A stretch of 13,281 nucleotides of DNA from an uncultured Cellvibrio sp. (lineage in GTDB: Bacteria > Pseudomonadota > Gammaproteobacteria > Pseudomonadales > Cellvibrionaceae), in contig CAMLOU010000118.1 in assembly GCA_946481735.1 (NCBI GenBank), positions 1-13,281 of the forward strand, read 5' to 3'. Below the pieces are notes generated by a model, which saw only the letters and a program-made list of their open reading frames with translations, was not told the DNA's origin and ran no database searches. Made by a program: the position numbers and the translations under genes. Each line of letters begins with the position of its first letter. Positions within the stretch are counted from its first letter, which is position 1. Below, in pieces: positions 7,280-13,281 of the stretch.

Positions 7280-9097
7280 ATGGTTCTCTTTACCAAAGCC
7301 TCGCAGGCCGCACATGCCAGACTCCGGGCGCTTCGCTCCCGCCTATCGGTGAAAGCAGAAAAACTGCGTGACCAACTGGCTTATATAAATGCCTTACCCC
7401 AGCTGACGTTATTGGGTTTGATTACCGGCATCCTGGCGGGCCTGATTATTGTGCTGTTCCGTTGGGTCATCGACATTCCCCTGGGTCTTTCGCTCCCTGA
7501 TCACGGCGAAAATTTTGAGGCCCTGGCTGCGAGTTCCCGCTTTCTATTGCCGGTGATTGGTGGACTGACACTGGGTCTGATTCTGCAGCGGGTGAATAAA
7601 CTGTACCACTCGGCCGGGATTGGTCATGTGCTTGATCGTATTCAAAACCATCAGGGACGCATGCCCCTGGGGAATTTCATTAACCAGTTTGGCGGCGGCG
7701 CCCTGTGTTTGTTGACCGGGCAATCCGTCGGTCGCGAAGGCCCTGCGGTACATCTTGGGGCTGGCTGCGGCAGTTTATTAGGCCAATGGTTGCGTTTGCC
7801 CAATAACAGCCTGCGCCCGTTGGCGGGCTGCGGTGTGGCGGCGGCCATTGCTGCGTCTTTCAATACGCCGATGGCCGGGGTGATATTTGCCATGGAAGTG
7901 GTCATGATGGAATACACGATCGCGGGATTTATCCCGGTGATTCTGGCGGCCGTTGCCGGTACGACTATCACTCATTTGGTATTTGGTCCGGACATTACGT
8001 TTATTACCCCGCAGATTGTAATGGGCAATATCTTTGAGTTGCCGTTTATGGCGCTTACCGGTCTGTTTGTTGCCGTGTTTGCGGCGGCATTTATCCGGTT
8101 GCAAGCCCTCTGTTGCAAACAATCCTTACAACGTCCGGTCTGGTTACGTTTTTTATTCGCCGGAGTAGTCACCGGTGTGCTGGCGCTGTGGTTTCCACAG
8201 ATCATGGGGGTCGGATATGACACGATCAGCGCATCCATTGCCGGTGAGTTGGGGCTCGGCTTATTGATCGCTATTGTTATTGCCAAACTGATTGCGACTG
8301 GAGTCAGCCTTGGGGTCGGCATGCCCGGTGGGGTCGTCGGGCCTTGCCTGGTCATGGGTGCGACCCTGGGTGGCGCGGTAGGCGTCATTGCGCATATCTT
8401 GATGCCCGGGTCCGCCAGCGATGTCGGTTTCTATGTCATCCTCGGGATGGGCGCGATGATGGGTGCCGTGCTGAACGCACCGCTCGCGGCCATGATGGCC
8501 ATCCTGGAATTGACCTACAATCCGCACATTATTTTCCCGAGTATGCTGGTGGTGGTCGCCGCTTGCCTCACCACCCGCTGGGTTTTCCGTTGCGACGGTT
8601 TATTCCAGACACTGTTACGCATCCAGGGCAAATACCGCGAGCCACTAAACCCTGAATTTGGCATGATCCATCAGATGCTGAGCCGTTCCGGCGTGCGCGG
8701 CATGATGGATCGGCATTTTGTGCGTACCGCACGCCAGCTGGATCAGCAGCATGCCCAGGCACTGCTGCAACATCATCCGCACTGGATTCTGATAGAGGAC
8801 GACATCATACTGCTGCACCCGGCAGACCTGGCGCTTTATCTGGAACAGCATCCGCTGACCGATGACACTGAAGATGCCCGACAGTTGGATTTACTTGAGC
8901 TGCCCGCACGCCGGCTACAGCTGACAGCCGTCAGTATCGAAGCCAACCTGTACGAAGCCTTGCAAGCTATGAATGCGGCGCAAGTTGATGCGATTTATGT
9001 CACTTCGGCCGACATGGGCAGTGACGACATAAAAAGAACAGACAAGATCAAAGGTATCGTCACGCGGGACAAGCTGGAAAATTATTATCGAATCTGA
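7280..9097 (+). CDS. ClC-family anion channel/transporter with C-terminal CBS-like region
   Basis: Inner-membrane ClC protein of 605 residues: membrane domain about 40-445, then a cytosolic region (about 455-605) resembling a degenerate CBS pair. The gating-glutamate motif GREGP is intact (151-155, E153). Other filter positions differ from E. coli ClC-ec1: GSGIP is SAGIG (111-115, Ser107 to Ala112), GGIFAP is GGVVGP (350-355), Tyr445 aligns with Phe442, and the intracellular proton glutamate Glu203 aligns with Val207 (FAMEV). Valine there is typical of eukaryotic ClC channels, so channel-like or uncoupled transport is possible, and selectivity cannot be assumed to be chloride. ATG 7280 is chosen over an upstream TTG (7265) because GGGAG lies 5 bases before it. 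hemJ follows after 98 bases on the same strand. Confidence 0.92.
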   Translation: MVLFTKASQAAHARLRALRSRLSVKAEKLRDQLAYINALPQLTLLGLITGILAGLIIVLFRWVIDIPLGLSLPDHGENFEALAASSRFLLPVIGGLTLGLILQRVNKLYHSAGIGHVLDRIQNHQGRMPLGNFINQFGGGALCLLTGQSVGREGPAVHLGAGCGSLLGQWLRLPNNSLRPLAGCGVAAAIAASFNTPMAGVIFAMEVVMMEYTIAGFIPVILAAVAGTTITHLVFGPDITFITPQIVMGNIFELPFMALTGLFVAVFAAAFIRLQALCCKQSLQRPVWLRFLFAGVVTGVLALWFPQIMGVGYDTISASIAGELGLGLLIAIVIAKLIATGVSLGVGMPGGVVGPCLVMGATLGGAVGVIAHILMPGSASDVGFYVILGMGAMMGAVLNAPLAAMMAILELTYNPHIIFPSMLVVVAACLTTRWVFRCDGLFQTLLRIQGKYREPLNPEFGMIHQMLSRSGVRGMMDRHFVRTARQLDQQHAQALLQHHPHWILIEDDIILLHPADLALYLEQHPLTDDTEDARQLDLLELPARRLQLTAVSIEANLYEALQAMNAAQVDAIYVTSADMGSDDIKRTDKIKGIVTRDKLENYYRI

Positions 9098-9122
9098 TCG
9101 ACCATTGCCCCCAAGGCTTCTC

Positions 9123-9165
9123 TCGCATAAGGGAATGCGAAAAGCGTCGTCGATCTTTCGATGAC
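9123..9165 (+). other. two small hairpins between the ClC gene and hemJ
   Basis: TCGCAT (9123-9128) pairs with ATGCGA (9135-9140) around 6 bases. GTCGTCGA (9146-9153) pairs with TCGATGAC (9158-9165), including one G-U, around a TCTT tetraloop. No U-run follows either, so these are not typical intrinsic terminators. They could modulate mRNA stability between the two genes, or be chance. Confidence 0.35.
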
Positions 9166-9195
9166 TGAATCGAAGAAACTGATGAGATTGTATTT

Positions 9196-9618
9196 ATGCT
9201 CTGGATCAAAGCCTTTCATATTATCTCCGTCATCACCTGGTTTGCCGCGCTGTTTTATTTGCCTCGGTTATTTGTCTACCACGCGATGAGCGAAGACCAC
9301 ATCAGCCGCGAGCGTTTTAAGGTAATGGAGCGAAAATTGTATCGCGGGATTGCCACGCCCTCGATGATCGCGACGCTTATCTTCGGCGCCTGGTTGAGTC
9401 ATTTGAACTGGGCTTATTACGCCCAGTCAACCTGGTACTGGAGCAAATTGGTGTTGGTGGTCATACTCGTGGGTTATCACCATGCCTGCCTGGTTTACCT
9501 CAAGCAGTTGCGCGACGACCGCTGCCAACGAAGTCACGTGTTTTTTCGCTGGTTCAACGAATTCCCGGTGTTGCTATTGCTGGGTATCGTTATCCTGGTT
9601 GTGGTTAAACCTTTTTAA
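9196..9618 (+). CDS. hemJ: HemJ-type protoporphyrinogen IX oxidase
   Basis: Membrane enzyme oxidising protoporphyrinogen IX to protoporphyrin IX, the penultimate step of heme synthesis, used instead of HemG or HemY. The 140-residue protein has four hydrophobic helices (about 5-27, 54-75, 80-102 and 121-138). It carries the conserved family features: His8 in the first helix (KAFHIISVITWFA), YLPRLFVYH ending at His29, and the WYWSKL segment with Lys84. Family work implicates the first-helix histidine and this lysine in heme binding and activity. The gene is 20 bases upstream of thiE and in line with hemL, so a shared transcript is likely. The ribosome-binding site is weak (GAG about 10 bases before the ATG). 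Confidence 0.9.
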   Translation: MLWIKAFHIISVITWFAALFYLPRLFVYHAMSEDHISRERFKVMERKLYRGIATPSMIATLIFGAWLSHLNWAYYAQSTWYWSKLVLVVILVGYHHACLVYLKQLRDDRCQRSHVFFRWFNEFPVLLLLGIVILVVVKPF

Positions 9619-9638
9619 ATAATGGCGTAACTTCTCCT

Positions 9639-10292
9639 GTGAATCCTTTTACATCAACACCGTTGTATGCAATTACCGACAGCCTTTTGATGCCCGGTGA
9701 AGCGCTTTTTGCCGGGGTAACCGCCGCGCTTGATGGTGGTTGCCGGCTGATTCAATACCGGGATAAATCCGGTAATAATACGCAACGCCTTGCCGATGCA
9801 AAAAAACTCTTGGCGCTTTGCAATGCCTATGAGGCACAACTGATTATCAACGATGATGTGCCATTGGCCAAGGCCATCGGCGCCCACGGTGTACACCTCG
9901 GTCAAGATGATGTCAGCCCGATTCTTGCTCGCGAACATTTGGGCGCTAAAGCAATCGTTGGCGTGACTTGTCATGCATCCCTGGATCTTGCACAACAGGC
10001 GATAAAACAAGGCGCAAATTATGTAGCCTTTGGCCGTTTCTTCCCGTCCAACACCAAGCCCGACGCACCATCGGCACCGTTATCACTACTTACCGCAGCG
10101 CGTGATGTCTGCGAGCCGACGCCCGTCGTCGCCATCGGCGGCATTACCCTGGAAAACGGCGCGCAGGTATTGGCAGCCGGGGCTGATACCCTGGCGGTCA
10201 GCCACAGCTTATTTGCTGCCGCCGATATCAAACGACAAGCGCAGGCATTTATTGCGTTGCAGAAAAATATCGAGACGAGACGCGTCCCTTGA
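9639..10292 (+). CDS. thiE: thiamine-phosphate synthase
   Basis: Cytoplasmic TIM-barrel enzyme that joins HMP pyrophosphate and the thiazole phosphate to form thiamine monophosphate. Family signatures appear in order: YAITD (10-14), QYRDK (39-43), NDD (71-73), HLGQDD (86-91), GVTCH (108-112), the pyrophosphate loop [11 protein letters not shown] (131-141) and AIGGI (165-169). The length of 217 residues is normal. The start is a GTG at 9639: the next ATG (codon 18) would remove the first beta strand, so GTG is favoured despite lacking a good Shine-Dalgarno. The gene lies 20 bases after hemJ and 49 before hemL. No TPP riboswitch was seen upstream. Confidence 0.94.
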   Translation: MNPFTSTPLYAITDSLLMPGEALFAGVTAALDGGCRLIQYRDKSGNNTQRLADAKKLLALCNAYEAQLIINDDVPLAKAIGAHGVHLGQDDVSPILAREHLGAKAIVGVTCHASLDLAQQAIKQGANYVAFGRFFPSNTKPDAPSAPLSLLTAARDVCEPTPVVAIGGITLENGAQVLAAGADTLAVSHSLFAAADIKRQAQAFIALQKNIETRRVP

Positions 10293-10341
10293 GATGCAGC
10301 ACCCGATAAACTGTCAACTATTAAAGATTGAAGGATTTTTT

Positions 10342-11625
10342 ATGAGCCGCTCAGAAACCTTATTTTTGCAAGCACAACAACACATTCCCGGTGGGGTGAA
10401 TTCACCGGTCAGAGCATTCAAAGCGGTGGGTGGAACACCGATTTTTTTTGAGAAAGCTTTGGGCGCTTATGTGTGGGATGCCGATGAAAAACGCTACATT
10501 GACTACGTGCAATCCTGGGGGCCGATGGTGCTCGGTCATGCACACCCCGAGGTCATTAATGCCGTCATTGAAACTGCAAAATTCGGTTTAAGTTTCGGCG
10601 CGCCGACCGAGCGCGAAACCACATTGGCCGAGAAGTTATGCCAATTAATGCCCGGCATGGACATGGTGCGCTTTGTCAGCTCCGGCACCGAAGCCACCAT
10701 GAGTGCAATTCGTTTGGCACGCGCGTTTACCGGGCGCGATAAGATCATCAAATTTGAAGGCTGCTATCACGGCCACTCTGACTCCTTGTTGATCAAAGCG
10801 GGCTCTGGCGCATTGACGCTGGGTGTACCCAGTTCGCCCGGTGTACCCGCCGTGTTGGCGGACCACACCATCACGCTGGATTACAACGATGCGCAGCAAG
10901 TGCGCGAATGTTTTGCTTCGCTGGGTGACAAAATTGCCTGCATCATTGTCGAGCCAGTGGTGGGTAATATGAATTGCGTTCCACCCGTGCCCGGTTTTCT
11001 GGAGACACTGCGCGATGTCTGTGATCAATATGGCAGCCTGTTAATTCTTGACGAGGTGATGACTGGCTTTCGTGTGAGCCACACCGGCGCTCAGGGGCAT
11101 TATCAGATCAAAGCGGATATCACGACCCTCGGTAAGGTCATCGGTGGCGGTATGCCGGTGGGCGCCTTTGGTGGGCGGCGCGATGTGATGCAGATGATTG
11201 CGCCCTCCGGCCCGGTATATCAGGCGGGCACCCTGTCGGGTAATCCGGTTGCCATGGCCGCCGGATTGAAGACGCTCGAACTGCTGGAGAATCCTGCAAT
11301 CTACCCGCAACTGACTGCCCGAACCGAGCAACTGGTAACAGGCTTGCAGCAGCTGGCCGATGAAGCCGGTATTCCGTTCACAACCAACCATGTCGGCAGT
11401 ATGTTTGGCTTTTTCTTCACCGAAGAAAAAAAGGTAACCAACTTCAAACAGGTTATGGCCTGCAATATTCCACGCTTCAACCAATTTTTCCACGGCATGT
11501 TGAAGCGCGGCATTTATCTGGCACCGGCGTCTTACGAAGCCGGATTTATGTCAGCAGCCCATACGGAAGACGATATCCACATGACATTGCAAGCGGCAAA
11601 GGAAACCTTCGCTGAACTCGTTTAA
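10342..11625 (+). CDS. hemL: glutamate-1-semialdehyde 2,1-aminomutase
   Basis: PLP enzyme that converts glutamate-1-semialdehyde to 5-aminolevulinate, the second step of the C5 route to heme. The 427 residues match E. coli HemL (426). Visible are [11 protein letters not shown] (16-26), SSGTEA (113-118, phosphate binding), the LDEVMTGFR segment with D237, and the Schiff-base lysine K265 in TLGKVIGGG (262-270). The ATG at 10342 is firm: AAGG lies about 8 bases upstream and the protein begins MSRSETLF. The open frame runs on upstream to 10030 only as an overlap with thiE. The gene ends the ClC-hemJ-thiE-hemL run. Confidence 0.97.
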   Translation: MSRSETLFLQAQQHIPGGVNSPVRAFKAVGGTPIFFEKALGAYVWDADEKRYIDYVQSWGPMVLGHAHPEVINAVIETAKFGLSFGAPTERETTLAEKLCQLMPGMDMVRFVSSGTEATMSAIRLARAFTGRDKIIKFEGCYHGHSDSLLIKAGSGALTLGVPSSPGVPAVLADHTITLDYNDAQQVRECFASLGDKIACIIVEPVVGNMNCVPPVPGFLETLRDVCDQYGSLLILDEVMTGFRVSHTGAQGHYQIKADITTLGKVIGGGMPVGAFGGRRDVMQMIAPSGPVYQAGTLSGNPVAMAAGLKTLELLENPAIYPQLTARTEQLVTGLQQLADEAGIPFTTNHVGSMFGFFFTEEKKVTNFKQVMACNIPRFNQFFHGMLKRGIYLAPASYEAGFMSAAHTEDDIHMTLQAAKETFAELV

Positions 11626-11634
11626 CGAGCAGGT

Positions 11635-11656
11635 GCCCGGCCCCTGTGGGCTGGGC
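11635..11656 (+). terminator. GC-rich hairpin after hemL, possible terminator
   Basis: GCCCGGCCC (11635-11643) pairs with GGGCTGGGC (11648-11656) over 9 bases, with one G-U, around a CTGT loop, starting 9 bases after the hemL stop. The stem is strong, but the following bases (AGTAAGACC) contain no U-tract, so intrinsic termination is uncertain. The rest of the 143-base gap to the kinase gene shows no clear promoter. Confidence 0.4.
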
Positions 11657-11768
11657 AGTAAGACCTATGTCGCGAGAGGACATCACACACGGAGTTCGGG
11701 GTAACCTACACTAGCGTTAATAACACAATACGACGCATCGCGATTGCCATCGGCCGAGAATAATAATC

Positions 11769-12935
11769 ATGCAATCACCCAACCTGCTGAAAACGGTTAT
11801 GCAGGATCACACCAGCCAATACTGGGTGGGTCAGTTTATCTTTTGGTTTGGCCTCTCCGTTGTTCCTTTTCTGGGTATTGTCTTCTGGTACAACACCACC
11901 AAACTGGTTTACGTTGAACACATGTTTTTGCAGGCTGCATTGGGCCTGTTACTGTCCTTTCCCCTGGGATGGTTTTATTCAATCATCTGGAAGCTCGGGC
12001 CGATCCTGCGCATGTGTCTGGTGCTGTCCATGGCTGGCGCCGTGGCAGCGCTCTGGACAGCCTTGCGCGTGGTGACCTACATCTGGCTAACCGGTGAAGT
12101 CAATACCTGGAATGATTTTGGCGGTTGGTATTTCGGTGCGTTTTATATTTTCCTGTGTTGGTCGGCGTTGTATCACGGCATGATTTATTATCGCCTGCTG
12201 GAAATTGAACACACCGAACGCCTGAAAGAAGTGGCCCATACCAAAGAAGAACAGATCAAACGTTTAAAGGCGGAGTCCATCGCGCGTGAAGCGCAATTAA
12301 AGATGCTGCGCTACCAGATCAACCCCCATTTCTTATTCAACACGCTGCACGCCATTTACGCGCTCATTAAACTGAAAGATGAATATCGAGCCTTGGGTAT
12401 GATCGCCAAACTGGGGAAGTTTCTACGTTATTCCCTGGAGTATGACCCGCAATTACAAGTCAATCTGGAAGATGAAATCAATACCTTGACGCTGTATGTC
12501 AATATCGAAAAGGTGCGTTTCTCTGATCGGCTCAGCGTTGAATTCGATATCAGCGAGCCAGCAAAGACAGCCAGGGTTCCCAGCCTGTTACTGCAACCGC
12601 TGATTGAAAATGCCATCAAATATGCAATCGCTACCCGTGAAGAAGGCGGACAAATCCGTATCAAGGCAAGTGTTGAACATGGCGAACTCTTGCTGGATGT
12701 CATTGATAACGGCCCCGGTTTGGCCGGAGCAAAACCCGCGCCGGGCCAAACCACTGGCGTTGGCTTGCGCAACACGCGTGAACGTTTACAAACGCTTTAT
12801 GGTGATCAGCATCAATTTCAGATTAAGGAGACACAACCAAGCGGTGTGCATATCAGTATTCGCATTCCTTACGAAAGCGTCGCGTCTGATGTGCCGGATA
12901 ATACCAATAAAAAAACCTATAACTTTACCGGGTAA
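11769..12935 (+). CDS. LytS/YehU-type sensor histidine kinase
   Basis: Membrane sensor kinase of 388 residues that would phosphorylate the adjacent response regulator. About four hydrophobic segments occupy residues 22-142 (about 22-42, 52-74, 79-107 and 119-142), with no evident large periplasmic domain. A coiled-coil linker follows (about 145-180). The His_kinase region carries QINPHFLFN (183-191) with phosphoacceptor His187. The ATPase domain shows the N-box LIENAIKY (278-285), G1 DNGPG (313-317) and G2 TTGVGLRN (328-335). Kinases of this family pair with LytTR regulators, and such a gene starts 8 bases downstream. The signal sensed cannot be inferred. The ribosome-binding site is weak. 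The ATG at 11769 precedes the first helix well. Confidence 0.92.
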   Translation: MQSPNLLKTVMQDHTSQYWVGQFIFWFGLSVVPFLGIVFWYNTTKLVYVEHMFLQAALGLLLSFPLGWFYSIIWKLGPILRMCLVLSMAGAVAALWTALRVVTYIWLTGEVNTWNDFGGWYFGAFYIFLCWSALYHGMIYYRLLEIEHTERLKEVAHTKEEQIKRLKAESIAREAQLKMLRYQINPHFLFNTLHAIYALIKLKDEYRALGMIAKLGKFLRYSLEYDPQLQVNLEDEINTLTLYVNIEKVRFSDRLSVEFDISEPAKTARVPSLLLQPLIENAIKYAIATREEGGQIRIKASVEHGELLLDVIDNGPGLAGAKPAPGQTTGVGLRNTRERLQTLYGDQHQFQIKETQPSGVHISIRIPYESVASDVPDNTNKKTYNFTG

Positions 12936-12943
12936 ATTAGGCC

Positions 12944-13281
12944 ATGATGAAACTCAGAACGATTATTGTTGACGATGAGCCACTGGCACTCAGCGTGCTA
13001 AAAACCTGCCTGGAAGATTTTCCGGAAATTGAGATCATTGCAGAGTGTCGCAATGGCCGGGAAGCTATCGATAAAACCCTGGAGCTCTCGCCGGATTTGA
13101 TGTTCCTCGACATTCAAATGCCGGGCAAAAACGGTTTTGAAGTAATCAAGGCATTGCAAAACGATGTGATGCCGATGATCGTGTTTATCACCACCTATCA
13201 ACAATATGCACTGGATGCGTTTGATCTGCACGCCGTGGATTACATTCCCAAGCCGCTCGACGAGGAGCGCCTCGCCCGTGC
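12944..13281 (+). CDS. response regulator, receiver domain (cut by window edge), probably LytTR type
   Basis: Only the first 112 codons lie in the window, all within a CheY-like receiver domain. Acidic pocket residues D10 and D11 (VDDEP), phosphoacceptor D56 (MFLDIQMPG), T83 (VFITTY) and K103 (DYIPKP) are all present. The ending AVDYIPKPLDEERL is characteristic of regulators with a C-terminal LytTR DNA-binding domain, and the LytS-type kinase directly upstream supports this. The effector domain itself is outside the window. The gene starts 8 bases after the kinase stop, so the pair is co-transcribed. Two tandem ATGs (12944, 12947) are both possible starts. Confidence 0.9.
   Translation, partial: MMKLRTIIVDDEPLALSVLKTCLEDFPEIEIIAECRNGREAIDKTLELSPDLMFLDIQMPGKNGFEVIKALQNDVMPMIVFITTYQQYALDAFDLHAVDYIPKPLDEERLAR

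Noticed and set aside
7651..8762. Several minus-strand open frames of 60-140 codons within the ClC gene
   Set aside because: They are antisense to a continuous, recognisable membrane protein and arise from its GC-rich codon use.
9619..9638. TPP riboswitch before thiE
   Set aside because: Only 20 bases separate hemJ and thiE, and no THI-box sequence is visible there or upstream of hemJ.
10030..10341. Upstream extension of the hemL frame
   Set aside because: It overlaps thiE, has no resemblance to HemL, and the ATG at 10342 has a good ribosome-binding site and matches the family's N-terminus.
12944..13281. AlgZ/AlgR identity for the kinase-regulator pair because of nearby heme genes
   Set aside because: The receiver sequence does not resemble AlgR beyond general receiver features, and the adjacent heme gene is hemL rather than the hemC expected beside algR.

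Overview
The window reads as an ordinary, gene-dense stretch of chromosome from a gammaproteobacterium. The proteins most resemble those of the Pseudomonas/Cellvibrio lineage. The block argC - DUF6776 - bactofilin - erpA - anmK - M23 peptidase - tyrosyl-tRNA synthetase matches, from memory, the gene order next to an rRNA operon in Pseudomonas aeruginosa. No insertion sequence, phage gene, CRISPR array, tRNA or rRNA gene was seen, and nothing suggests a recently acquired island.

Layout. Positions 1-127 are non-coding and may hold the start of an rRNA-type promoter pointing out of the left edge. tyrS (minus strand) diverges from a two-gene plus-strand unit: an M23 peptidoglycan endopeptidase and anmK, which recycles anhydro-MurNAc. 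anmK converges on a minus-strand run, with 8 bases between the stop codons. In transcription order that run is argC (from 7124), a membrane-anchored coiled-coil DUF6776 protein, a bactofilin, and erpA. erpA has its own strong sigma70-like promoter overlapped by a 12-bp dyad. Divergent from argC is a plus-strand run: a ClC-family anion transport protein with CBS-like tail, hemJ, thiE and hemL. After a 143-base gap comes a two-component pair: a LytS-type four-helix histidine kinase and a response regulator cut by the right edge.

How the genes work together. Three themes recur. The first is cell wall and shape: M23 hydrolase, AnmK, bactofilin, and a coiled-coil membrane protein beside it. The second is tetrapyrrole and Fe-S biogenesis: HemL early and HemJ late in heme synthesis, plus ErpA. 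The third is basic metabolism: ArgC, ThiE, TyrS.

I do not see a clearly undescribed multi-gene system. The best leads are smaller. They are a ClC protein whose ion-coordinating and proton-relay positions are nearly all substituted except the gating glutamate, a dyad over the erpA promoter, a bactofilin paired with a transmembrane coiled-coil protein, and a class switch of tyrosyl-tRNA synthetase at a conserved locus.
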